A stretch of DNA of 33,980 nt from Candidatus Staskawiczbacteria bacterium RIFOXYB1_FULL_38_37 (lineage in GTDB: Bacteria; Patescibacteriota; Minisyncoccia; Minisyncoccales; Staskawiczbacteraceae), in the NCBI GenBank assembly GCA_001822075.1, contig MHPK01000005.1, positions 1 to 33,980 on the forward strand, read 5' to 3'. The position numbers were made by a program, and so were the translations under genes. Of the stretch, positions 1-7,500 are shown in pieces. The stretch's first letter is position 1, and each line of letters starts with the position of its first letter. The notes under the pieces were generated by a model, which made no database searches, was not told where the DNA came from, and saw nothing but the letters and a program-made list of their open reading frames with translations.

Positions 1-1058
1 GCACGAGACGGCCACATAGGTAACACTTTTAATGTTTTCTCGGTAAATTGTATTGGTGTGGAATATCCGAGAGTTTGGCGCGGTCTGACAAAGTTGTATT
101 CAATTAGCCATTCGGTAAGCGTTCGGTTGAATTCAGCGCAGTCTGGTGTGAAATTCCCAAGGTCGATAAATTCCTGCTGAAGCGTCTGATTAAACTTCTC
201 GCAGACAGGATTGTCTTTTGGAGTATGCGGTCTGGAAAAGTATTGTGGGATATTTAGCTCAGCGCATATCTGGGCAAACAGTTTATGGAATTCAGATCCG
301 TTATCGTGTCCGGCGTTGAGCATTTTTCCTTCAAGCAGGTAATGCATTCTCAACAGAAAGTCTCGGGCGTTGTAAGAAGATTTGGTTGTGTACATTCTAG
401 CAAATGCTACTTTGGAAATTGAATCTATGCCTGTGAATATATATCTCTTTATCCCATTCCAGTATATCACAATGGTGTCAAAACAAATAAGGAAACCCGG
501 ATATTGTTTTTTTGAGAGTTCGGTGATGCGTTTCTTCTTTTGATTGCGTTTCCGTTTTGCCTGCATTTTCTCGTTTTTTATCGGGTGGTAATACAGCTTG
601 TATTTTTTGATTGTGTATTGGATTTTCCAGGAAGATATTTCTTCTTGGAATTCGTCCTTGTATATTTTTTGCAGTTTCATTTTGCCCCACCTAATGTGCT
701 TCTTCCTCAATCCAATTATCCTTGTTTCCTCCTCTGGTGTGATTTCTTTTTGCCTTGTGTGTTTTGGAGTTCTGTCTCCGTCTTCAAGCAATCTCAGATT
801 TTTACCGTCAAATATATTTTTCCATTTATGAAATGTTTTAGATGAAATGCCAAAATGCCTAGCAGTGAAGGAAGCATTTGATTCCGCTTTTGTTTCGTAA
901 AAAATAAACCACTCTAATCTTTGGACGGCTGCACGAGACAGCTTAAGCAGGTCTGCCTGCTTGTGCCACCGCTCATGTATGTTCAGTAGCTTAAATGGGT
1001 GGCGGGGCACAAAGAAAGAGTGACCACGCCATAGGCTGGGGATATAGTATTGGTGCAT
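1..1058 (-). CDS. Transposase with integrase catalytic core (cut by window edge)
   Basis: This DDE transposase would cut and join the element ends. I translated the frame by hand: it is open from ATG 1058 to base 1, about 352 codons, with no stop inside the window. The N-terminal third has a helix-turn-helix pattern (around FTARHFGISSKTFHKWK). The catalytic triad is visible as FDTIV, then HDNGSEF, then NPVCEKFNQTL (D, D, E). A further motif, NFVRPRQTLGYSTP, is typical of IS3/IS481 integrase domains near the C-terminus. An in-frame TAG a short way upstream limits the start to 1058, which has only a weak ribosome site. The frame runs through the left inverted repeat and continues outside the element, which is unusual. 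The frame looks intact, so the element may be active. Confidence 0.8.
   Translation of the reverse strand, partial: MHQYYIPSLWRGHSFFVPRHPFKLLNIHERWHKQADLLKLSRAAVQRLEWFIFYETKAESNASFTARHFGISSKTFHKWKNIFDGKNLRLLEDGDRTPKHTRQKEITPEEETRIIGLRKKHIRWGKMKLQKIYKDEFQEEISSWKIQYTIKKYKLYYHPIKNEKMQAKRKRNQKKKRITELSKKQYPGFLICFDTIVIYWNGIKRYIFTGIDSISKVAFARMYTTKSSYNARDFLLRMHYLLEGKMLNAGHDNGSEFHKLFAQICAELNIPQYFSRPHTPKDNPVCEKFNQTLQQEFIDLGNFTPDCAEFNRTLTEWLIEYNFVRPRQTLGYSTPIQFTEKTLKVLPMWPSR
14..26 (+). repeat. Left terminal inverted repeat of the insertion sequence
   Basis: acataggtaacac is the exact reverse complement of 1113-1125. The match does not extend inward or outward. The transposase frame reads through this repeat (encoding V-L-P-M-W) towards the window edge. 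Confidence 0.85.
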
Positions 1059-1112
1059 ATATAAGATGTTTAGGTTTTTAGCCCCATTCTACCAGTTTTT
1101 GGCAGTTTTGGG

Positions 1113-1125
1113 GTGTTACCTATGT
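1113..1125 (-). repeat. Right terminal inverted repeat of the insertion sequence
   Basis: gtgttacctatgt is the exact partner of the left repeat at 14-26. It lies 55 bp upstream of the chosen transposase start, as expected for a one-gene insertion sequence. Confidence 0.85.
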
Positions 1126-1165
1126 ATCTCATCTTGTGCAGTTTTGCAAAAAATCCATCATGCGC

Positions 1166-1205
1166 AAAAAACCAGCATGCTCTCTTTCTAACATACTGGT
1201 TTTTT
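1166..1205. terminator. Bidirectional hairpin terminator after yqeY
   Basis: aaaaaaccag (1166-1175) pairs with ctggtttttt (1196-1205), with further atg/cat pairing inside. It begins just past the yqeY stop. On the minus strand the stem is followed by a T run, so it can end the lepB-hisS-rpsU-yqeY transcript and also shield it from the insertion sequence. Confidence 0.75.
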
Positions 1206-1207
1206 GA

Positions 1208-1717
1208 TTATTTAGATAATAATTCTTTTACAATTTTTGAAACTTCTCCTGAATCAGCTTTCCCCTTAATTTTTGGATTTAAGTCTGCCATGACCTTTCC
1301 CATATCGCGCATTTCTTTGGCTCCTGTTTTGGCAATTGACTCTTCAATTAATTTTTTTATTTCTTCTTCTGACAGCTGTTCTGGAAGATATTTTTGCAAA
1401 ACTTCAATTTCTTTTTTTTCTTTGTCAGCCAGCTCCTGCCTGCCGCCTTTTTCATACAAAACAATGGCATCTCTTCTCTTTTTGATTTCAGAAGATATCA
1501 CATCAACTATCTCTTCATCGGTCAGCTGAGATGCGTCTACCAGGCTTTCTTCGCTCGCAGAAGCTTCAGCGGAGGCTGGGTCTTTTGATAACTTAAATCT
1601 TTTCTCCTTTTCTTTTGTGACAATTGCAGCCAAAAGCATGCGTAATACGCTAAGCATTAACTGCTCGCCTGATTTTAACGCCTCGGTAGAATCTTGTTGA
1701 ATCTGTTGTTTGAGCAT
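1208..1717 (-). CDS. yqeY: GatB/YqeY domain protein
   Basis: YqeY proteins are small relatives of the tail of the GatB amidotransferase subunit; their role is not firmly known, though a link to tRNA or aminoacyl-tRNA handling is often assumed. The 169-residue product has the family start (MLKQQIQQ..SVLRMLLAAI) and the diagnostic C-terminal half: KYLPEQLSEEEIKKLIEESI, then GKVMADLNPKIKGKADSGEV. Length is slightly above the usual 145-150 residues. The excess is an Ala/Ser/Glu-rich stretch (about residues 47-60, DPASAEASASEES) encoded around a palindromic gaagcttc core at 1558-1566. That looks like an in-frame insertion of repetitive DNA. Last gene of the lepB operon, 28 bp after rpsU. Confidence 0.85.
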   Translation of the reverse strand: MLKQQIQQDSTEALKSGEQLMLSVLRMLLAAIVTKEKEKRFKLSKDPASAEASASEESLVDASQLTDEEIVDVISSEIKKRRDAIVLYEKGGRQELADKEKKEIEVLQKYLPEQLSEEEIKKLIEESIAKTGAKEMRDMGKVMADLNPKIKGKADSGEVSKIVKELLSK

Positions 1718-1745
1718 GAAAAATTTTAAATTTGTTATTTAAAAT

Positions 1746-1964
1746 TTATTTGGGTTTTGCCAACTTGTCTGCTTTTATTCTTTCTTTTCTCAATTCATCC
1801 CTTCTCAAAGCTGACCTCTTTTTTGCCAAAGCTGATTTGGCTCTTTTGTGGAATTGATTTTTCCGAATTTCAAGCAAAACTCCGGATTGGCGCACTGTTT
1901 TTGTAAAACGATGAGCCAAGCTCTGAGTAGTTTCTTTGTCTTTTCTTTTTACTTCTAATGCCAT
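1746..1964 (-). CDS. rpsU: 30S ribosomal protein S21
   Basis: Small basic ribosomal protein of the 30S platform, near the 3' end of 16S rRNA, involved in initiation. The 72-residue product has the family signature: an N-terminal VKRKDKETTQSLAHRFTKTV, then GVLLEIRKNQFHKRA, and a lysine/arginine-rich tail. The length matches the bacterial family. It sits 10 bp after hisS and 28 bp before yqeY, and the rpsU-yqeY neighbourhood is common in bacteria. Start chosen at the only sensible ATG. Confidence 0.93.
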   Translation of the reverse strand: MALEVKRKDKETTQSLAHRFTKTVRQSGVLLEIRKNQFHKRAKSALAKKRSALRRDELRKERIKADKLAKPK

Positions 1965-1974
1965 AAATTATTTT

Positions 1975-3258
1975 TTATTTTTTAACTTTTGTTTTCATTT
2001 CTTGCACGACCTTGTCAAGTTTTATTTCTTTTTGGACGCCTGAATCCATGTCCCTTAAAGTAATAAAATCTTCTAATGCTTCTTTCTGCCCGAAAATTAA
2101 AACCCATCTTATTCCCATTTTATCTGCTGTTCTTAACTGGGTTTTTAATGAATCTTTTGAAAAAGATTCAGCCATAGGTATTTTAGCTGCCCTGAATTCT
2201 TCAAAAAGCTTCATGCTTTTTCTTTTAGCTAATTGGCCGAGCTGGGCTAAAAATATCTGCGGCTCGTCTTTGCTTTTTTTAGTTTTTATTTCTTTATTTT
2301 TCATCAAACTCAAAATTCTTTCTATGCCTCCGGCTGATCCGCAAGAAGGGGTGTCTCTTCCGCCCAATATCTTGGCTAAATTGTCATATCTGCCTCCTCC
2401 AATTAAAGAGCCGTTGCTTTGGCCGTCTTCTGCCTGCTCAACAATTTCAAAAACTGTTTTTGTGTAATAATCCAGGCCCCTTACCAAATATGGATTTAAT
2501 GTATAGGGCAGCTCAAGCTCGTCTAAAAACTCTAACACTTGTTTAAAGTGAGTGTGGCAGTCCTCGCAAAGATGGTCAATTATCTGGGGAGCTCCAGCCT
2601 TTACCCTCTGGCATTTTTCTTCTTTGCAGTCTAAAATTCTTAATGGATTTTCTTTTAATCTCCTCTGGCAGTCAGAACATAAAGATGATTTTCTCGACCT
2701 TAAATATCCTGTAAGGATTTTTTTGAAATAAGGCCTGCACTCTGAATCTCCAATTGAATTTACTTCAATTGTTATATTTTTAATGCTAAGTTCTTTTAAT
2801 ACGTCATAGCTCATCTGGATAATCTGGCAGTCTATTGAGGGGGTTTTTTCTCCGAGAGCCTCAAAACCGAACTGATGAAACTGTCTAAATCTTCCTGCCT
2901 GGGGTTTTTCATACCTGAAAAACGGGCCTAAATACCATAATTTTACGGGCTGTGGAAGATTGTGCATTCCATGTTCTATATAGCTTCTCATAATGCCGGC
3001 TGTTCCCTCCGGCCTCAAACAAACAAAATCTGCCCCTTTTGTGCGGAATGTATACATTTCTTTTCCTATAATATCTGTGTCAGCGCCCACTCCTTTTGAA
3101 AAAAGTTCTGCCTGCTCCACTATAGGAGTTTCTATTTTTGAAAAACCATAATAGTTTGCCACGCCTTCAACCGCTTTATCAATTTTTTTGATATAAAGCT
3201 GGTCATCTGGCAAAACGTCATGCATTCCTGTTAATGTTTGGTATTTGACTTTATTCAT
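1975..3258 (-). CDS. hisS: Histidyl-tRNA synthetase
   Basis: Class II synthetase that charges tRNA-His in the cytoplasm. The 427-residue product has normal length and all expected motifs: YGFSKIETPIVEQAELFSKG early, motif 2 (LRPEGTAGIMRSYI and FFRYEKPQAGRFRQFHQFGFE, split by a loop), the histidine-specific LVRGLDYYTKTVFEI and GGGRYDNL, motif 3 (GSAGGIERIL), and a C-terminal anticodon-binding domain (PQIFLAQLG onward). A Cys-rich stretch in the insertion domain (CSDCQRR..CKEEKC..CEDCHTHF) could bind zinc, as in some bacterial HisRS; this is inference. It is 3 bp downstream of lepB, clearly one operon. Confidence 0.95.
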   Translation of the reverse strand: MNKVKYQTLTGMHDVLPDDQLYIKKIDKAVEGVANYYGFSKIETPIVEQAELFSKGVGADTDIIGKEMYTFRTKGADFVCLRPEGTAGIMRSYIEHGMHNLPQPVKLWYLGPFFRYEKPQAGRFRQFHQFGFEALGEKTPSIDCQIIQMSYDVLKELSIKNITIEVNSIGDSECRPYFKKILTGYLRSRKSSLCSDCQRRLKENPLRILDCKEEKCQRVKAGAPQIIDHLCEDCHTHFKQVLEFLDELELPYTLNPYLVRGLDYYTKTVFEIVEQAEDGQSNGSLIGGGRYDNLAKILGGRDTPSCGSAGGIERILSLMKNKEIKTKKSKDEPQIFLAQLGQLAKRKSMKLFEEFRAAKIPMAESFSKDSLKTQLRTADKMGIRWVLIFGQKEALEDFITLRDMDSGVQKEIKLDKVVQEMKTKVKK

Positions 3259-3261
3259 AAT

Positions 3262-3858
3262 TTAATACGCGGGTTGCGATATTGCAGACAAAGTAGTTAA
3301 AGGGAAAACTCTTAAAAATGCCTTGCCAATAATATTTTTTCTCGGAACAACGCCCCATGCCCTTGAATCATACGAATACTGCCTGTTATCTCCTAAAACA
3401 AAATATTCTTCACTGCTTAAGGTTGCGCTCACGTCTCCAATTGTTTTTAAGTCGTCTGGCAAATAATTTTCATCTAAAATTGTTGTTCCTTGGCTGTTAG
3501 TTATTGACACTTGGCCGCTTTCTATATCAACAGTTTCTCCTGGAAGGCCAATAATCCTTTTAATAAATCTTTGCGAGGTGTCTTTTGGATATTTAAAAAC
3601 AACCACATCTCCTCTTTGGGGCTCTGAAAGCCTGTAGCTTAATTCATCTATAATAAGATAATCTCCTGTTTCAAAATTTGGCGACATAGACTCTCCTTTT
3701 ACTATAAAAGGCTGGAACAAAAAATAACGTATAGGCAAAACTATAACCAAAGCAATAAGGCCTATTTTCAAAATATCCCACGCAAAAGCAAAGTATTTTT
3801 TAAATCCTTTTTCGTTATTTAGCATAACTTCGCTGGGCTCTTGATTTTTTTGTTCCAT
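3262..3858 (-). CDS. lepB: Signal peptidase I
   Basis: Membrane-bound serine protease that cuts signal peptides off exported proteins, such as the giant secreted protein encoded nearby. The 198-residue product has one N-terminal membrane segment (about residues 29-50), then the catalytic serine in GESMSPNFETGDYLI (Ser57) and the general-base lysine in RFIKRIIGLPGE (Lys100). Late motifs are YFVLGDNRQYSYDSRAWG (boxes D/E) and a short C-terminus. Size fits Gram-positive or CPR type I peptidases. It is the first gene of the operon, with a good promoter 34 bp upstream. Confidence 0.93.
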   Translation of the reverse strand: MEQKNQEPSEVMLNNEKGFKKYFAFAWDILKIGLIALVIVLPIRYFLFQPFIVKGESMSPNFETGDYLIIDELSYRLSEPQRGDVVVFKYPKDTSQRFIKRIIGLPGETVDIESGQVSITNSQGTTILDENYLPDDLKTIGDVSATLSSEEYFVLGDNRQYSYDSRAWGVVPRKNIIGKAFLRVFPLTTLSAISQPAY

Positions 3859-3891
3859 ATTTTTTCTAAAAAAATTTATTCAACTGACTGA

Positions 3892-3920
3892 ATTATAGCA
3901 TATTTTTTAGGGCGATGCAA
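3892..3920 (-). promoter_or_regulatory. Promoter of lepB-hisS-rpsU-yqeY
   Basis: On the minus strand TTGCAT (3915-3920), 17 bp, then an extended -10 TGCTATAAT (TATAAT at 3892-3897). The predicted transcription start is about 25 bases before the lepB ATG. The 40-bp palindrome at 3921-3960 directly abuts the -35 box. Confidence 0.7.
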
Positions 3921-3960
3921 GCCCCGTTAGAAGTCGTTTTAAAACGACTTCTAACGGGGC
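3921..3960. repeat. 40-bp perfect palindrome
   Basis: The left arm gccccgttagaagtcgtttt is followed immediately by its exact reverse complement, so there is no loop. It lies between the terminator of the small gene at 4028 and the lepB -35 box. There is no T run next to it, so it is a poor terminator. Perfect palindromes also occur inside pth (10018-10043) and after the leuS-side cassette (33053-33084). Confidence 0.9.
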
Positions 3961-3973
3961 AAGGCCCAAAACC

Positions 3974-4008
3974 AAAAAAAATCGGGAGCTACAAAAGCTG
4001 CAGCTCCC
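3974..4008 (-). terminator. Terminator of the small gene at 4028-4270
   Basis: On the minus strand GGGAGCT (4002-4008) pairs with AGCTCCC (3984-3990), followed by GATTTTTTTT. It lies about 20 bp after the stop codon. Confidence 0.75.
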
Positions 4009-4027
4009 CTGAAAAAAAGGTGATCGG

Positions 4028-4270
4028 TTAGCGGGATAAAGCGCCCGTGACAGAATGGCTATTCCGCCTTTTGCACCTTGGCTTAAAGCCACGGCCGTTT
4101 CCGTTGCCACTCAAATGTCCTTGGAGCAGACGATGCACCGCGAGTTCACTGATTTCCGTACCAAACTCTTGGCAAAATAGACGAGGGATTTCTTTGGCGC
4201 TAGCGCCATTGGAAAGAATGAATTCCCTTTGAGCAGAACTCAAGTGGCGGTGCGAATTTGTCTTGGACAT
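4028..4270 (-). CDS. Small helix-turn-helix-like protein in a GC-richer cassette
   Basis: I do not recognise this 80-residue protein as a named family. Residues about 10-50 (HLSSAQREFILSNGASAKEI, then RLFCQEFGTEISELAVHRLL) have the spacing and hydrophobic pattern of a helix-turn-helix. The tail is short and basic (GNGNGRGFKPRCKRRNSH), so a nucleic-acid-binding role is plausible but unproven. The gene is visibly richer in G+C than its neighbours and is flanked by its own promoter, a roughly 200-nt leader and its own terminator, so it is an independent unit. The start ATG 4270 has a good ribosome site (AAAGGA). Its leader shares AGCACATTT with the two cassettes around leuS. Confidence 0.6.
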   Translation of the reverse strand: MSKTNSHRHLSSAQREFILSNGASAKEIPRLFCQEFGTEISELAVHRLLQGHLSGNGNGRGFKPRCKRRNSHSVTGALSR

Positions 4271-4468
4271 AACGATTCCTTTCTAACGCGAGGGTTTCGT
4301 TTCAGGAACAGAAAAGCGCCTCTTCCCTGTCCGACCCCGCAGTCACCATGAGAGGGTCTCGCTCAAGTCAATCGCATTCACGTCTCCTTTTGTTAGTTCC
4401 AAGTATGGCAAAAAACAATAGATTAAGGACCACCTCCTTTCTTAATATTCAAGATAAAATGTGCTGAT
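4271..4468 (-). promoter_or_regulatory. Long 5' leader of the small gene
   Basis: About 200 nt lie between the predicted transcription start and ATG 4270. Just after the -10 box is AGCACATTTTATCTTGAA, close to AGCACATTTATATTGAA in the two cassettes near leuS. Next is ATTAAG (4441-4446) pairing with CTTAAT (4422-4427) around a loop with a perfect Shine-Dalgarno core AGGAGGT. Then comes AAAGGAG followed six bases later by a four-codon frame, M-R-L-T-stop (4363-4377). These features suggest a regulated leader, but no function can be assigned. Confidence 0.45.
4363..4377 (-). other. Candidate four-codon leader ORF
   Basis: ATG CGA TTG ACT TGA with an ideal Shine-Dalgarno AAAGGAG (4384-4390) six bases upstream. 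It ends about 92 nt before ATG 4270. It could be a leader peptide or chance. Confidence 0.3.
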
Positions 4469-4474
4469 TTATAA

Positions 4475-4502
4475 ATTATAGTTCTAAAAAAAATCTTGTC
4501 AA
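4475..4502 (-). promoter_or_regulatory. Promoter of the small gene at 4028-4270
   Basis: On the minus strand a consensus TTGACA (4497-4502), 16 bp, and a consensus TATAAT (4475-4480). It begins 8 bp after the terminator of the giant protein gene. Confidence 0.75.
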
Positions 4503-4510
4503 GTTGTTTT

Positions 4511-4548
4511 ACTAAAAAATGCCCCCAAGTTTGGGGGCGTTTTTTAGT
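4511..4548. terminator. Strong bidirectional terminator after the giant protein gene
   Basis: gcccccaa / ttgggggc arms with outer actaaaaaa / ttttttagt pairing give a very stable stem with T runs on both strands. On the minus strand it lies 9 bp after the stop of the 1,639-residue protein. Confidence 0.9.
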
Positions 4549-4556
4549 AATTATAA

Positions 4557-7500
4557 TTACTGGCCCAATAAATGTCTTATACTCTCATATATTGAAGCCA
4601 AACTATTTGAAATAGAATCTAACTGATATTGATAAGACGTGGCACAAGGACTCGAGGTATCATTAAGTTTTTGCTGACACCATGTTTGATCTGTTTTGTG
4701 CGCATTGTAAATAGACATATCATTAGAGTTAACATGCCCATCTTTATTTATATCAGCTGCAGGGCTATATAATGTTGTTTGAGCACAGGTTGTTGAATAA
4801 TGATTACCTATTTCGGTGTACAGTTTTGAACAATATATATCAGTACACTGGCTCGGACTCGAAGTATCATTTAACCTTTCCTGACACCAGCCATCTTCTG
4901 TTGAATGATCTGAATAAAAATAACGATCAGAAAGTTTTACAAATCCATCTTTGTTTACATCAGCTACGGGGTCATATCCTGGTTCTCCGCATTGCGTGCT
5001 ATAACTGGCTGTTATTTTACTGTCTAAATGAGAGCAAAAAGTATTCGGTTCAACAATAGTAAAATAATTGTTACTGATATCAGTACCGCTAGCTCCGGCA
5101 GAAAGATCGCTTATCTTAATCTTATAAGTAGTCCCGGGTTGCAAATTGTCGGGTATATACCAATCGTTAATTACGCCCGCAGAGGCTAGTATGCCAGAAG
5201 TTATAACGGTGCCAGAATCAGCAGAATTAGCTAAAAGAGTTATAGTTACCTTATCATTAGCTCCCAAGCCAAATGAAGTCCATGTAATTTTATGATGTGT
5301 TCCTACTTCCCACGTTTCTCCGCCGTTTGGAGAAGTAACGGTAATTAATGATTGAGCTGTTGTTGCTCTGCAAACTCCGTTTTCACAACCATTTGGACAA
5401 TAGTAATGCTCGGTCCGAACAATCCCAGATGAATCGCAATAACCTTCCACTAAGTTGTAAGAAAAACCAGAAACGCAATTATCAGTAAAAGAGCCCCCTT
5501 GCGAATTACTTGTTGTGCCTCTAGTGTTGTAATTTTTCCCATTATCTGAATCGACGCAAGTTAAAGGTGCTGAAATGGCAAAATAATTATTGCTAAAATC
5601 ACTAAGACCGCCTGAAACCCCGCTGTTAATAGCCTCAACGCGCATTTTAAATATTGTTCCCGCTGAAATATACTCGGGTATCGTCCAGTTATAGTTGGTG
5701 CCACTTATAGTATTTGCCAATGTCATATAAACTAAATTGTCTTTATACAAAACTAATCGGTAAGTTGTGCCAGCTGCTACGCCAGTGACATTCCATCCTA
5801 TAGTTTGCTGAGTTCCTTGTTGCCAATTTTCCCCGCCATTGGGCGAGGTAATTGTAATTGATGATTGAGGGTTTTGCGCGCAAGAAGTTCCCATCAAAGA
5901 ATACCCGGAATTGCATATTATATTTGCGGTTTCAGCTCCCGTTGTAAATGTTCCGTTATTGCAGGTAAAAGTTACAGAATCCTGCCTGGTTCCATTTGAA
6001 ACAGAGCTTGTTGTGCTGGCTGTAAAGCTTGAGCCGCTCGCTGTTGTAGGAATAAAATATCCATTAATTGTTGTTGCAACACAAGATAAATTGGCTGGCG
6101 CGGCAATAGCAAAATAATTATTGCTTAAATCTGTGATTGAAGAATTAGTAGTGTCCCAGATTTTTACTTTATAGTCATATCCAGGGGTAATTGTTACTGG
6201 AACTATCCAAGAAAATGAACCAGAAGATGCCGGCACAGAATAAGTTAAATGCCATCCTGTATTGGGATTAGTTTTGTCCAGCTCAATCATGACATTATCA
6301 ACCCCATTTGATGTCCATGTAATGTTATGCGTTTCACCCTGTTTCCAAGTTTCCCCACCATTGGGCGAAGTAACGGTAATCGACGGCTGAGATGTCGCGC
6401 ACGGACTCTTGGTTTCAGCAAGCCTTTGCTGACACCAAGACTGGTCTGTTGTGTGAGCTGCGTAGAAAGACTGGTCGCCAGAGTCAACATCTCCATCTTT
6501 ATCTACATCAACTAAAGGATCGTATGCTATGTCTCCGCATTTTTTGTTGTAGCTGGCAGTTAGCTTGCTGTAAAACTGGGAGCAGTAATTTGTTGTGGTG
6601 CAGTTTTGTGTTGTTACCGGCTTGCCAGTATCAACTCCACAATTATTTGAGTCTGTGCAAATTTTTGTTTGTTGACCATTTGCGCACATACCCCACGCAG
6701 TACAATTCCAGTTTGGGGTACAAGTTGCTGTGCATGTCTGTGATTCTGCTGGTTTACCGGTTGTAACTCCGCAGTTGTTGGAATCTGTGCAAGTTCTGGT
6801 TTGCTGATTGTTCGCGCAAGCGCTCCAGTCATCGCACACCCAATTTGACGTACAGGTTTCCCCGCTTGTTTCACATCCATAAAGCGCGTTTAGCTTTGCT
6901 CTAGTGGAAACCCCTACATACCCCGTGCCACGCGTCAAACTATATGGAGCCAAAACATCAGATGCATACTTTTCTTGAAAAGTGACTACAGCCGACGAGG
7001 TTCCCTGACCAAAAGTATTACCTGTGTCCGGGGCGTAAGAAATGCCTTCTCTATCTAATGCAGTATGCAAATATCCGATTTCAGCTAATCCCGACTGTCC
7101 GTATCCTAAATTCTGATTAAAGGTATGACACAAATTTATTATTGGACACGGGCTTGTTGTCTCGCTCAGTTTTTGCTGGCACCATGTTTCGTCTGTTGTG
7201 TGCGCCGCGTAAAAAGACATGTCTCCAAGGTCAACTTTTTTACTTTTATCTATATCTGCTGTAGGGTCATACGCGGCATCACCACAACTTTTTAGATAAC
7301 TTGCTGTTATCTTAGAATATAGCTGAGAACAAGAAGTTGTTGTTGCTGGTTCATTTGTAATAGTAAAATCATCGCTGGTATCTTCTGCAGGACCGCTAAA
7401 TCCACTATTAAGCGTGCAATAAGATACGGTAACTTCATAATCGGTATCCTTAGTAATATCGGAGCTTAAAGTATATAAATATGTACCTGTGTCTTGCGCA

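Larger units (their letters stand above)
14..1125 (-). mobile_element. Insertion sequence, IS481/IS3-like (DDE integrase fold)
   Basis: The element is bounded by perfect 13-bp inverted repeats, acataggtaacac at 14-26 and its reverse complement at 1113-1125. It holds one long minus-strand transposase frame starting at 1058. I see no target-site duplication: the bases outside the repeats (cggcc on the left, atctc on the right) differ. The element sits about 40 bp beyond the terminator of the lepB-hisS-rpsU-yqeY operon, in a place where an insertion would do little harm. Family placement rests on the D...DNGSEF...E catalytic pattern and the one-frame organisation, so IS481 versus IS3 is not settled. 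Confidence 0.8.

Noticed and set aside
4047-4232. Open frames on both strands across the small helix-turn-helix gene
   Set aside because: They are by-products of the higher G+C content; none has a ribosome site or a protein-like pattern as good as 4028-4270.
6392-6880. Small Cys-rich open frames in the giant gene region
   Set aside because: They are shadows in other frames of the repeat modules on the minus strand.
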